This document shows positions 28,090-42,700 of a stretch of DNA of 64,000 nucleotides, piece by piece. Position numbers and translations under genes: made by a program. Below the pieces are notes generated by a model. The model did not search any database. It saw only the letters and a program-made list of their open reading frames with translations, and was not told the DNA's origin. The DNA comes from Liolophura sinensis. Its lineage: Eukaryota > Mollusca > Polyplacophora > Chitonida > Chitonidae. The first letter of the stretch is position 1. Every line of letters starts with the position of its first letter. The stretch is taken from positions 46,187,116-46,251,115 of the forward strand of contig NC_088301.1 in assembly GCF_032854445.1 (NCBI RefSeq), in the 5' to 3' direction.

Positions 28090-31000
28090 TATATAATTCT
28101 CCAAAGAAACAAAAAGGGTTTCACATGACGTAGCCATTATCGTGTTTGTATTGCATAGTAAACTTTGATTTACGTATCACCAGGAATCAGTGAATCGGTT
28201 CCGGCTAGTGCAATCATGCTTTTTTTGTATCTCTCCTATAATTATATATCATTCCCTCTGGAAACCCCAGATGTCCCAGTTTTGTAACTCCATTCATATA
28301 GAACAGGCTCATTCATTCTTTATTCTTTTTCATCCTCAGTGGCAGTATAATTGTGTGTCTCATTACTAGTTATCTTATTCTTCATCACCATCTGAACTCT
28401 CCCTTTCCCTCAACACTAGCGTGATTTATTATACTTCAGATTGACATCGTGTGAGCTAATGCCCTATCTCTTAGGACAATTTACCCAACTCTGTGTTTTC
28501 TTATTCAAAGAACTATTGATTACGAAGTCTTTTGGAACGTACATGCACAGCTGGTCATGCCTGTTTGATATGTAGGCTTGGCGGGAGGGGGGGGGGGAAG
28601 CATTGTTGGTTAGAAGTAGTATGGTTCAACTGTAAACCTTGTTGATTCTTTGAGCAGAAATACACACACAAAATCATTCTAGGAGTCCTCTTTGCTTGTA
28701 ATTGTATACTAGTAAATGAAAGATGAAATTTTAAAATTTCTCTGCACTTAACACATTTGTACAAGATATGTGTATGGAAGTTATATCTTTGACCATGGAG
28801 CCATTTGTAGACATGTGTTTTAATTTCAGTACTATAGAGATATAAAGCAATAATTGGATTTTATACCTGATTTTAGACATGTACACATTTTTGGTGGGTG
28901 TAACGTGTAGCCAAAGAACTCTAAAAGCAGGATAAAGTTATAAAATGCTGAAGGCAGGAATCATGTAAATGTTATAATTAGCAGGAGTCAAATTATTACA
29001 TTAAACAAAGTTATCTTTATAGTACTCTTCAGTGTTGAATATGTGTTTAATAATGTTGCTAATAAAAGTAAAATTAATTATTTAAAAACAGAGAAGCTTA
29101 ATTGCATAAATCAATGTATACTGCATAAAAGTGACTAAAATAGATTGGAGAGATTTTGTGCACAGGTTCCATAAGATTGATGGTTTGTTGATAAGAAGAA
29201 AAATAAGGTTGTAAAAAATGTTTGTTCCTTTTTCTATGTAGTTATTAAATTGAATTATTTAAGAGTAGCCCTTGATAAAAGTGCGACAGTTTCTGTTTAA
29301 TCTCTCATACATGAAGAAAAATGTGACTTTACTCTGACTATGGAAGAAAAATATTGCATCAGCTAAGATTTCATGGAATTTCGTTTTAGTTATCAAAATG
29401 AAAATTGCTTTGCTTTGAAAGGCAATCCCGTTGACATTTTCTTGTGTCATATATTGTGATTGAATAGGTTGCTTTTTATGGATTTTATGTGGTTTTCAAA
29501 TGAGGTCTTCCAATTTGATGGAACTTGATGCTGATTATTTTTAATCCACCCTCATGTTTTATTCCACACTTCCTTGAAGGAGATCGGCTTGAGAAAGTGT
29601 GATAATGTGTATTGTTCAGTTCAGAGTTTGTTTCAGAGCATTATGAAGGATGAGGCCCACAATTTGATTCCTGAACAGTTCAATAAATCATTCACATGCC
29701 TCCCTATTGACTGAAATTTTTCAGGTATATCCAAGCTGCAACATTCCCAAAAGACATGGTTATCCTTCTGGACTCTAGTGGAAGTATGCATGGATTGCGT
29801 GCTGCAATAGCACGCAGTACTGTTGGGAAAATTTTGGACACTCTCAGCGATAATGATTTCTTCAATATCATTTATGTAAGATATATCTCCATTTCTACTT
29901 CTTCATTCACATTCTGCATTTTTGTTGGCCATGTTCTAAGGAGAGTTTAGTGCATTGTTTTGCCCTTTCTGTGTATATATATTCTTTACAGCATTTATTT
30001 AAATGTACTAAATTTATGTCATGGATGAGGTTTTTTTAGAGTCAGCCATCAACATTGGAGTTGGTGTGGATGTCTGGTTAGCTTCCCATCTCAGCATTAC
30101 AAAACTACTTAGTGTTATTTTGTTCAAATTGCTTTTTGAATTCAGATTATTAATTTAATTATTAAAGCACAAATTAATTCAGAAGTCATGAATGAGAGGG
30201 GTATTTTCAGCTGGAAAGAATCATGGAGTACTATTTCATTTAATTATGTTTCATTTCTTTTCTTGTACATGCACATGTTATTCTGATATTTATTCATCTT
30301 TTTGCAGTTTAATAAGAAGCCCGGCTACTTTGATGACTGTTTGAATCGAACCCTTGTTCAAGCTAACACAGATAATAGAAGACGTCTCAGAGAAGCCATT
30401 GTTGAAGCAAAAGCGAAGGATGTTGCAAACTTTGAACTTGCTTTGATTGAGGCATTTGAATTATTTGAACATGTAAATAACCATAACCATAACTTTGGGA
30501 TAAGGAAAAAGTGAATTTAATGTGTAGACTGATAACTATCTGATGTTATGAAATTTGAATTCAGCTTGACTGCAAATAAAGTGAAGTTCACTAAAATTGA
30601 AAAGCAGGAAATTGGCATGCATAAAAACAAAGGATGAAAAAAACATCATAGGATAAGAATACAGTTACTTAGTAATGAATTATCTCAAGGAAATCTTAAC
30701 AGTTCTTCTGACTTAATCAGTTTAAAAAAATGAAATATTAAAGTTAGACACTGATTGGAATTTTGAGTATTACCAGATACAGATAATTTAACTGCCTGCA
30801 ATCTAGAGAAGAAAAAAAAGACAAAACAAAAACAGGCGTATCACTGTTCAAAGTTAATTCCCTAAACTAATATTGATCCCATCATGCCCTGGAAGGTGCT
30901 ATCACCTTTTTCTCTTTTTCCTGTTTTGTCGCCATTTTACGACCTCTATCTATGAGCTAATTCTCAGCTTTACCGTTGCTAGCCTCTGGCTGGCATAAAA

Positions 31001-33668
31001 GAATCCACAATGGTCTTTGCATTGATGAAAACTGACTTTATCTTTATACATGTGTTTTTCTTTAAATATAGCCAGGGGCTTTTTATCTGACTCTTTCAGA
31101 TATACTGTCTGTAGACTACCTAGGAGCTGAAAGATTTTTATTATATATAGCCAATAAGTTATGATGGTGTGTCATCTACCGGCATTTTGTAGCCATTACT
31201 GTTTGGAAAAGGACAGGCAGACTTGTGGGCCTTTATGCCTTTCTCTTCTTTTTTTTTTTTTGGGGTCGGAAGGAAATTAGCTTGTGATTATATTGTCCAT
31301 TAAGAATTTTCATGTCATGGCCTCAGGCATAAATCTCTCCAAATAATGACTAGTCAACAGTTGGTGTGGCTGTATTCCTTGGAGACACCTAAGGCAACCA
31401 TCTTTCCTTGTGACATTTATTATAGTTTCCTGTCAGCGACATAATGATCGAGCACCAAGACGTCAGATTGTCGCTTATGTGCTCATTTCCCGTCTCACTA
31501 AAAATTTGTCACTGTGATGATCCAGGGTCAAAAATGTGGTGCTGTTATGGACAGTTACCATACTTCTTGTACATATACATGTTAGTCACGAGCTCTCTTT
31601 TTCGAGAGGGAGAAACAAAAGGTGTCCCCATATCCATGCTTGTAGACATTAGGGCAGCAGAGTATTAGTTCTGATCCATCATTAGCCGTATACTTTCGTA
31701 TAATAATCCAAAAAGCAAATCTATTTCTGGAGCAAGTGTATCACTTTAATCCTACAATGAACAATCCTGTTTCTGTGAAAAGCATTGCCAAACCAATGGT
31801 GATTATGCCCAAAGTTTTTACACATTTTGCTTCCTTTTGTACCTGTACAATGATATGTCAGAATCAAAGATAACAGAGCATTTGTTGAGCATCAAGCTTG
31901 TTCTGTCTTTTTGTGCTGTCCTCAACGTTGCTAGGGTTGGAGACAAACATTTGATCCAGTCAAGTGTAAAAATTAATGACTAAATGTCCTCCATGTCAAA
32001 TTCAGACCAACCTGTAATGACTTAAGCTTTGCTCTTGATTTGAGAGCAGTTCCAGTGGTGATGCTTGCCCTTGTTACGCTATCCCAGGAGGCCAAGTTAA
32101 TCAGTACAACCAGACGAATTCTGGCGACATTGACATTGAGTAAGCGATACGGGATGAGATTGTTAGCGATTAGTCTCCTGCCATGATGGCGTCCCCATCC
32201 CTATCTGACGAGGCGGAGAGGACTCACCAGGCTCTAGGGAACCTACCCTCAGTAATCTGTGTAATAGCCTGTGTTAAAAGCTTTTCTGAACATAGCACAC
32301 ATTTGTCTGTTTACAGTACTCCCAACACAGACACACACCTACACAAAAAAAAAAAGAAAAATGACTTGAATATGGATAATATCCTATTATTTAATGCAAT
32401 ATTCACTGGCTTAAGTCTTCATTTGTGATTTTGTATGCAGTCAGGGTAGACCATAATTATTTGTCTGGCAAATTTTTTTCTTATTCTGCATTGGTGACCA
32501 GCATTTTAGAGACCAGGGAAGGCAATGGGATATACTTGTACATGGAGCTAAACATCTTTTGTACTCACCTTATGTATAGTTTTATTGGATGGGATAATGG
32601 GTTGGTTTTTGTTATGGAAATAAAAGTTCTAATCATTATGGAATATGTTATAGATGGTCATGAATTCAGCTAACTTTTTATGCATTAAATTTGATGGGTG
32701 TATAATTTGTCGAACCTTTATAGAATTGTGCGTGAGCTCACTAATGGGGAACTCATAATTTTTCTTGTCTTGCGTGTTATATAATATTATGAGAAGAATG
32801 GGTAGTGCAAGAGAACCCTACTTGATTATACTCTGTATCTAATAACTCAGTTAATGATTAGTCTGCAAGATTAGAAAAAGATATATTGGATCCTGCCTAG
32901 GAGATGCTATTTTCTTTCTTTTACAGACCAAAAACAAGTCTAAAGGAACAGGTTGCTACACAAACAAAGTCATTATGCTGATAACAGATGGAGCCCCAGA
33001 GAATTATGAATGGGTGTTCCAGAAGTACAATTGGGGTGAAAATAATTCAGTGCATGTAGGTTGTACTTTGTTAAGCTATATGCTAAATTTTTATTATGGT
33101 ATTGCAAAATGTACATTTTTGTTTTTGTTTCTTTTTCAAAAATTCGGTTATTTTATGGACAAAAGAAATGTATTTTTTTGAGAGTTCCAAAAATGTTTTT
33201 ACTGAAGCTGGGCTGAATTCAATTGAAGCTTTCTTGCAACAGCTTTTTTTTTTTAAATTTGTAAAATTATTCATGCATGAATGTGATACCATAATAGTTC
33301 CTTCCATTGCCATTCCAATGTGCAGGTTCAGCTGAAATTATTGAGTCTTTTGGTTGACTTCTTCAGATAGCCAAAAAGTAGAATAATAATGCATTAAATG
33401 TGTGAGACCAAGTAGTTTGTAAACATGCTCACACACACACTGATTTAAATATGACAGAATTTGCTTTTCAGTGTTTTTGCCGTGTGTTTTGCCAGGTTCG
33501 AGTTTTCACATATCTGATTGGGCGAGAGGTCTCTGACAGCCGACAAGTCAAATGGATGGCATGTGTTAACCAAGGTGTGTTGTTTTATGTCATTTTCTTG
33601 ACAGTCATTAGCCCTTGTTGACCTTTGGCCTTTGGCCTTTATATTCCAATGATCTGTGGTAATTATGA

Positions 33669-33713
<45 letters not shown>

Positions 33714-36700
33714 CATATATCTTAAAATTAAATCATTTTATCTTTTCTTGATTGGATTTACATCTTCATGCTTCAAATTTAAAAATCAAATCTCTGCTGC
33801 ATACATTTCTTTTGTATTTTGATGACCAACTTCTTTGTATTTGTTACAGGCTTTCATACACACATTTCAACACTGGCAGATGTTCAAGAAAATGTACAGG
33901 TATGAATATTAAAGGTTTATAAGTTTTGCCTTGGGGGAACCGCACGTAGTGGGTTATTGCTGATTAACTTTGGATGCAAAACAGGTCATAGTTTATTAAA
34001 AAACCTGTTGATGCATTTGAGGATAACGGCTTTTAGTAACAAACTTTTTTCACTTATAACATTTTCTCTACTAAATACACTTATGTACAGAATGTATCTT
34101 TAAGGTTTACATAATGAAAATGATATAAGTGTAACACATTTCATGGAAAAGTGGCTTCTCATGTCACAGCTTTTCATGCACAGCCAGAATTTCTTTTAAT
34201 GCTGGAAAATAAAACTGGATAAAAACTAACAGCTTTATAATCTTATGATGTAAAAAATTGAACAGTGCTGAAAAGGTGTCTTTAAACAGTTGGCTGTAAC
34301 ATGGTACATTTTGCATTTGTTAATGATGCTTGTCTTGACATGGCAGTGGATGAGCAAGGTCAGATCTTATATGTAAATTCTGTCTGTTTGGTACATCTGC
34401 TTATTAACTGATGTGTTAAAAGTTTAGGGTTTGCCAGACACACAAAATCTTTGATATTAAATCATATAATAGCTGCTAATTGTAAAATAAATGTTTCAGG
34501 AATGTATTTATGGTTTAGATTCAAATTCCCACCACTGCAAGCATGGTATTGGCTTCATCCAGAACATGTGAAGACTGAGGCTGTATGACTTTTTGTTACT
34601 TGTCAGCCTGGCAACCTTCATGTATTTATTTCTTTTTAGTTTATAATGCCATTCAAAAAACAATTCACATATACAATGTTGGTTACTTTTTATATGTTGA
34701 AGAAACTGGAAAGCTTAGGATTAACATCCATTTTCCCTAATTCCTCAACCTTTTTGCATATGAAAGAGCAACTTTCAGTGTGATTTATGCACCTTTGTAA
34801 TTTGATTATGTATGATGACAAAACTACATTGGTTAGTTTCTGACAGTTTCAGGGCTTCACAAAAACTATAATTTTGTTGATCTACAGAGAATAATATATT
34901 CAGAATATGCTTGAATAATCACCTTGCAAACATTCAAAAAGTTTTAACAATTACAGGCAGGCTGAATATACTTTTGTGTGGTAGGCATCAGATAAATATA
35001 TTTTTCTTCTTTAAGAAGAAAAAAGAAATGTGTATGTGAAAAAAAGATGGAAAATTCACTTCATCTGATTTCTACAGGACATATTTTTATGAAATCCCAG
35101 TTAAAATGAAGAAATATGTAGCTGATCTGTCTAAGTTGATCTTGGTCTAAACATGTAAGTGGCATTAAGCTATAATCATTGATTCATTTGCAGAAATATA
35201 TCAAAGTATTAAGTCGGCCTACACTTCGAGATGCAGACAAAAATGTGGCCTGGAGCCCTGTCTATTTAGACTTTATACAATCCTTGGAGGATCAGACCAA
35301 GGTAAGCTCAACTCAAACTTAACAGATCCTTGAATGGAGCAGAATTAAAGTGACCAAACATTTTTCTTGCAAGCAACTTTAAAAATGAAAAGCATAAAGG
35401 AAAATTTTTCAGCACAAGTCTTTTTTCTACTTCTTTTTAAGTTTTCGTGATTGTAAGAGCTACTTATGTTGGAACTTCTTGGAATTCTGATTACATGTAC
35501 CGGTTTTTAACATTTTGTACGATTTTCTTACGTTTGTCGCATTTCTCATTAAACTACTGGCACATCAGCACCTGTTTATTACAAGGCCAATGTCTCCCCA
35601 CCGTATTTCACTTTCATTGTTTGATCATTGCATGGACATGAATGGATGTTGATAGCATTAGGTGAGACTAAGCTCTTGGGGTTGCCTGAACATGTGTGGT
35701 ATGATGTCGAATATGTATACAGTATGGCAGTTACAGAATTGTATCAACATTTCAGTTATATACATTTTTTTATCCGAATAATTTTATTTTTTTCTTTTGA
35801 CGTTTTTAATTTATTTTTCATGACCAGTTGGATACTCTGGCAAAAGAACAGGTAAAACCCCATGGTTTGTAGTGTTAAAGAATCCGTTGGCTTGCATTGT
35901 GCTAGATCTCTAGTTGGGCAAACTTTTTAAAAATATCATACAGGAGAGATGTGTACTAATAGGTGTTCATTGATGTATATATGTAGAAATGTATATTTAG
36001 TTTGTACATGTAGATTGTTGATTTTTTTACTTATTTGATTGGTGTTTTACACCATACTCAAGAATATTTCACATACATTATGGTGGCCAGTATTATGGGG
36101 GAGGAAATCTGGCAGAACCCGTGGAGACCCACGACCATCCGTAGGTTGCTGTAGATTGTTGAGGAGAAACTAAATACATGTACATCTACCTGGAAGTCAA
36201 GCAATAGAACATCTATTAGTTTATCCACCTGTGGTAACTTGATGTTGTTTGCCTCTGACATATTCTCTCTATCCCTTTGGGTCTGTGTGTTCCCATTTCA
36301 AGTAAAGACACACACATACCTAGTTGTTCAACCTTTTCAACTGGCTCTGCAACCAATATTTTAAAAAAATTCTGAGAGAACTATGTAGTGTAGAGAAATA
36401 ATATGAACAGTTTTATGAAACTTGAGTCTTTAATGACACAAACAAATCATTATCAAGGTTATTTTCATAACACTTCTATGCCACTGAAAAATGTGCTTCA
36501 GTGGTTGAAAAGGTTGAAGGTTTACACTATAAATATATGGATGAACAGTTATTGTTCCCTTTATTGATTCACTATTCAGCAGAATAACAAAATTAATAGT
36601 TCCTAGTACAATTACAAATGTAAGTGCGTCTCTTTGCCCATGTTGGTTGCTATAATTCTGTTCCACATCTGACTCGTATTAAGAAGTGCCATTCAAGACA

Positions 36701-39700
36701 ACAGTTGGTCATGTTATGTATAACTAGATATTCCGAAAGAATATCATGTAAGTTTTCTTAAAGTTTTCACTAGTTGGCTGATTCTCTGCGAATGTCCATG
36801 TACAAGTGTATGATATCATAATCATCATAATATCATATCATAATTTTATAACGATCACCTGTTACTTTATAATGATGCGGCTCTGAGTGCGCTTGTGTTT
36901 CACCTGTGGGACAGGTGTTGTGAGTGTGTTGTGCTATTGTCGTGAACTATAATACTGACATGCTTCTCAGTGGATCAGTTTTGTTGTACATTGTATATTC
37001 ATGAGCCATTTGCAGGGAGCAAGCTGAAATTTCATGTGAATGTCAAACACTGGCTTTGCTTATTGTATGTAGTAGGCTGTTATCTTGTGTTCATCCTGGT
37101 CAATTTGTGCTGTCAAGTCTTCATTCATAAAGTTTTAGAATCCCAAATGTCTGCTTGACCAAATTAGATATAACCAGCTATGAGCGTGGTGATTTTCATA
37201 AAAGTTTGTAATAAGAATTTTCTCTTTAAATGTGTAATGTGTGCAAAAATGTACAAAAAGAAAAGACAAAAAAAAAAAATTAAATACAGTATGCATATCT
37301 AGAAGGTCATTTCATGCAGATTCAAAATCATACTCTTCACAGTGCATTTGCCTCTCTCTACACGCACTTTACATCACTGCCACCACTATAAGCAAGCTTG
37401 AATGTTATAGACCGTTTGACTCATATAGGCTTGTTTAAGCTTAGCCTTCCCACTTGTGTCCTTGCACAGAACTGTTTAATCAGCATTCGTTAATAAAATT
37501 GTTTTGAATGTTGCTTAGAAACATGTTAAGACTACTTCAGGTAAAGAGAATACTAGTGTATGAAGTATTATTAAAAACATAGGGTGGGACAAAGTTTTTG
37601 TTTTTCCTGACATCACCATATTCCCAGTGACCTTGGCATTGATGAAGATTTCTGTACAAAATTTGCTGGTGGTGGCAGTAATGTAAAGTGAATGTAGAGA
37701 GTGACACATAGGCTGTATGGAGTATGATTCCAAATATGGTCTTCATGATGTTTTTTTTTACAGTGAATAAAAGGTCACATAACATTGAGGTTGGATTTTT
37801 GGGGCAACTTTCAACAGACTAAAGCACAGAATGTCACAGAATCTTCTTAGCAGCAAACTTACTGTAATTTTTCAGAGACTTACAATACTATATCTGTAAA
37901 ATATGTGTATATTAACACTACATGTATATTCATGTTAAAGTTGGAGAAGCAATAATTGGAGATGTTTGGGAGCTAAAGGGATTTGTGACATCACTGCTTC
38001 ATCTTGTTCAATATGGTCCAAAAAGTAACCAGAGAATCGTAGTATATTTCTAAAACCTTTGCAGATCATCTTTTATCACTGAAAAAAAATATAAAAAAGC
38101 CTAGAAAAGCATACATGTATATTGGTTGCAAATGAAATGACCTTTTAATTGATGTACATGTATACTTAAGGTGATGTCATTCAAGGAGGAAAATATCTGT
38201 TGGGTTATTTGTTAAATTGAAATTAAGCCATTGATGACTTCTGTCATACCACATGTATGTACCAGTCTCTTATTGTATTCCTTAAGTAATATTAAAAAAT
38301 CCAGACCAAAGCTGTTTGAAACTTAATAAATCTTAGATGTCATACAATCACGTCATGCAAGTTTTATGGATTATGAACCCAGCGTACATGTACTGTCATC
38401 TGCAAACTCATTTGATGATACAGTTATCTTGGGTAATATCAGACTCTGATAATTAGAGTAGGGTTGTGGTCATACAAATGCTTCAAGTTGATTAAAAGAC
38501 ACTGTTTAGGTGTTCAGAAAAAGATAGATAAATGTTCATCGTTATTGTATTATTTGATACTGATATAGGATACATCGTATATCAGTTATGTAACTGACGT
38601 TGCTGTCTAGTTATTCTAGAACGCAAGTACAAAACACACTGATTCATGGGACAGAAAATCATATCCAGTTACAGTAAATTAACAGTTCATGCTACATAGA
38701 CTGGAATAAATTGGACAGTTTCTGATAACAAAGTGGCTGTCTCATATTTTTTATTACCCCTTAACTCTTGTGATTTTAATGTAATCTTTTGGCTTTTGTA
38801 GAGACTTCAATTGATGACGTCTGTGGCACAACCTGTATTCGACAAGAGAAATGATACAGTAGGTTTTCTAACTTGGTTTTATACCAACATTCATTAATTA
38901 ATTGTTTCAGATTTAGTTAACAAAATGATCCTTGAATGCTTATTTATTACAGGTTATGTAGCAAACATTTGAGACTCATGTAATGCGTAATATTATGTGA
39001 GGATCAGCCTTTACGAATTTGATTGCCAGAATATCAGTGAAATATATGCCTACGTGGAATTAAGACATATCATTCATTCTCTGCTTAGAGACTTTAATTC
39101 TCTCAGACAAACTTTGATTGCATGTTCCTTTGGATATGTACATGGTAATGAGTATGAAGATCCATTTTGAATCTCGCATTTTCATTTTTGTTGTTGTTAT
39201 TATTAGTTATAAGAAGCAAGTTTATTTCTGAACATATATTTGTTTGGTTAAAACACAATGTACATCATTTTGGGGTGATATGTTTTACAGAAAGGAGAGG
39301 GTAAACTCTTAGGTGTGGTTGGAACAGATGTGCTAATTTCTGAACTGACCAAACTGACCTCAAAATTTTGGTAAGTGAAAATTACAAGGCTGAAGTGTAA
39401 AAAGAGAAAAGTTATTTTGTCAGTTGTATTTATCTATATAGTGGTAAAATTTGTACATTTAAAACCAGATGAGATTTTAATGTTGTTACTGTAAGAGCTA
39501 CAATTCTTCAACCTTTTTACATGTTTGCAAGATGTTTATTCAAGCATATTCTGAGGGCATTCTTCTATGTAGACTGATAAATTATGCCTTTTGTTAAGCC
39601 CTGAAATTGGGCAACAAACTAAATGTGCAATTTTCTTCAAAATCAAATTAAAACAGTGCATTTGTTGCACTGAAAGGTGCTCTTTCGCATGTGAAAAGGA

Positions 39701-42700
39701 ATTAGGGCAAGTGCATTGTTTATGATGACATTTTAAAATAATAGTGTTGCAAGACAGTTGCGCAGATATTTTAATTTGGTCATTGACTATAAAGTTTATA
39801 ATATTAAGAATATTAGCCATATAACTAAAAACTCAATTTGAGTTCATTGATGTGGATGAAAACTGTAGTGATGCAATTATTGTCTTCTAAACATTTTCCT
39901 TTCAGCTTGGTGTCAATGGTTATTCCTTTGTGGTGACCAACAATGGCTATTTGCTGTTTCATCCAGAGCTTAGACCAGCGGTATGAATTTTTTGATATTT
40001 TAGTTGCAATCTCCTTGATGTTCATTGGAATGTAACCAGATGCCTTAGAGTATTAAGAAGACTTCATCATGATAATATTTTTCCAGTTAAAAGGCACATG
40101 CATACAAAAACTCTCAAAATATGTTGTTTTTGAATCCATGGTTACAAACTTTTCCTCACACAGGTTACACTGACATGATTGTATATCTTGATTTTCCAAG
40201 GCCACCTATACAAAATAAATGCAGAGTAGATGTTGGCTAAAGCACCCATTGTTCCACATGAAAGTGAAGTTTCACAAATGATAACTCATTATTTTTCCCT
40301 CCCACAGAAATGGAAAAATAAATTACCAAACTACAACAGTGTTGCCTTAACAGAAGTGGAGTCAGCCAAAAAGGCAGAACAGGTAATTATAACTTTAATT
40401 TTCTACCTATATTGGGGCTGATTAGATCAGATTTTTACTTTCTAAACAGACTGAAAGCATCAAGTACATACAGGTCCCGAGTTTCACAAAAACTTCAGTT
40501 CCTGGGTTTCACACATACAGCCTTGGAAAACCTGATGGTAATGTGTACCTTTCATAAGACTTCTTATTCATCTGCTGTCTTCTTGGAACATTTTAATTGG
40601 ATGTATATGACCCAAGGCTAAACAGTATAGTTAACATGCAGACCTAAATTTAAAATACAAAAAGCACTAAACATAGTTATGGCAATGGTCTGCAGTTTCA
40701 GTTTATGAAGAAATTTGGGTTAATGTTAAATAATGATTTAATAAATACTACTTGTAATAAGCAAAACATGAAACAAATGTTAAAATATGTGTACAAATTA
40801 GGAAATTTTGGTATTTTTCAGCTGAAGATAGCCATGACCAATCGAGAGTCTGGAAGTATGATGATCACGTCAAAGATATATTTTGACAGTATGGTGAGTA
40901 CATTTTATATCCGTGTTAACTTTTCCTTTCTACTTCACTAGAATTATTGACCACATTAATATCTGAGGGGATCAGGCTGTGTCCGAGTGTGCAAGTGTGC
41001 ATACTCTTTAATTGTTATACACATTAGACGCAGGTTCAAACCTGACACAAGCACTTTTGGTTTCTTCTGCCTATACAAGTGACTGCCAGTTGTATAAGTG
41101 ACAAGTTCTTGAGTAAGGTGTTAAATAACAATAAATAAATGGACATCAGGGAAGGTGCATGCAGATTCATATATGAATGTGCACAATTTGTCGTCAGTAG
41201 GGATTTTTAAGGGAGGGGATTGTTTCTGTTATTCTTTCAATTGCTAAGAACCAAGGTACAGGTTCATTTCTCTCACTGTTCATGGTAACAATCAATTGTC
41301 AACAACACATGTGTTGCTGTTCCCACATTTCAGCATTCATTTAAGACCACTGGCTTGTTAACTCCATTTTATTGTGAAATATTAAGTACATGTATTTTTC
41401 AGAAATACCTATGAAATGCATACAGTCATTTTATAACCCTGTGGGTTCAGTTTTATACTAATATATCACATGGAGTGTATATATACCTTGGTGCATTATT
41501 CTTTAAACTAATGTTAAATGTTTCTTTTATCTGTAGAAACGAGTCACTCTGCGAAATACAAGTTTCTTTTATGCTCCAATAGGACGAAACAACATCCCTT
41601 TCAGGTGAGTGAAACTCAAACTGCATTGTTGCTGTATTCTTAAAAAGAGATGAATGGATTTACCTTCAATTATTATGTGTATAGAGTTAACTTAGCGTTT
41701 TGAAATGGCTATTGACATTTATGTATTTTTGTTTGAAAGATAAAGTATCACCTGTGTGAAACTTGTACATGTAACAGGGGTAATTTGCCGATGTTTTATT
41801 TGCAGCTTAGGCATTGCTCTGCCTAGAGGATATGGAGAAGCCTGTATTAATGCAGGATTTGAAATTTCACGCTTCGGTATGTTCACATTGCAAGCAGTAA
41901 TAACAATAACTTGTTTCAAGTCTAGGCTATGAATTTTCATTTGTAAATAACGAGGAAGATGAACCTTAAACATGTTTTTGTGCTGTAACATTTGGTTTTG
42001 CTGTAACATTTCTTGATGTGGGAAGGAAAGATGTAAGGGAGACAATCTGTGAAGACAGATCAAAATTATTAAAATGGTACATTAAATGTCTGTCAATATA
42101 TATGTCAGTTTCTTTAGAGATCTTCTGTTTCATTTAAGCTGGTGCACATTAGCAAATTTTTAGAAATCCAGTCAGGAATATTTCTTATATTGTGTTAGTA
42201 TTTTATTGTTTGAAAGGAAGAAAATAATGAGGTGCTCTTCAACATACCTTAGCTAACGCTTTGTACTGGGATGTTGTTTTCCACAGATCCGAAGCTTTTT
42301 AAAGGGGCTGGTGTAGAAGTCTCACCTTGGTAAGATTGTGATTAAAATTATGTAAGAACTGTGCTACTAAAAAAGACAGCAAAACACTGAAAAATGTAGG
42401 AAATAATTTGAAAATCATGAACAGTGCTGTCAGTTCTAAGGCAATGTTTTGCCTAAAATGCATAACGCAAATTAGTACATGCTATAACTTGTAGTTTGAT
42501 GTTGGCATTTTGCCAAAACTTGCGCCATACGAAAGACCCAGAAGGGTAAATGTACAAACAACTGTTGCCATGAACTTAGACTTTTGGATGTATCACAAGA
42601 GAAATAAAGGGCTAATTTTGCCTCATCCTCAAACAGAGAACAAGTTTCCTGCTTGTATCTAACAGAATTAAATGCAAAACCTTTATCCCCTAAATGACCT

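Larger units (their letters stand above)
22045..29724 (+). other. CACNA2D3: Introns 2-6: nothing coding outside the listed exons
   Basis: Introns 22045-24386, 24447-25502, 25687-26428, 26561-27046 and 27114-29724. Visible content is limited to the 59-bp tandem duplication, one SINE-like fragment, the AT microsatellite, a G run at about 28587-28598 and plain AT-rich sequence. Confidence 0.75.
29876..39905 (+). other. CACNA2D3: Introns 7-14: repeats and one candidate microexon
   Basis: Introns 29876-30307, 30473-32926, 33056-33495, 33575-33849, 33900-35193, 35302-38801, 38859-39290 and 39371-39905. They hold the second AT microsatellite, MITE copies 3 and 4, an antisense SINE and the candidate exon at 35828. 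Nothing else is recognisable. Confidence 0.7.

Noticed and set aside
27942-28124. 60-residue - strand ORF of alternating Ile/Tyr
   Set aside because: It is the translation of the (AT)n microsatellite.
30893-32200. Possible exons in the 2.5-kb intron before exon 9
   Set aside because: Exon 8 joins exon 9 in phase 0 and the protein alignment has no gap there; no conserved coding block was seen.
40975-41060. Possible tRNA gene (B-box-like ggttcaaacc)
   Set aside because: No cloverleaf can be drawn, and the downstream sequence is the SINE body and tail, so it is a tRNA-derived SINE head.
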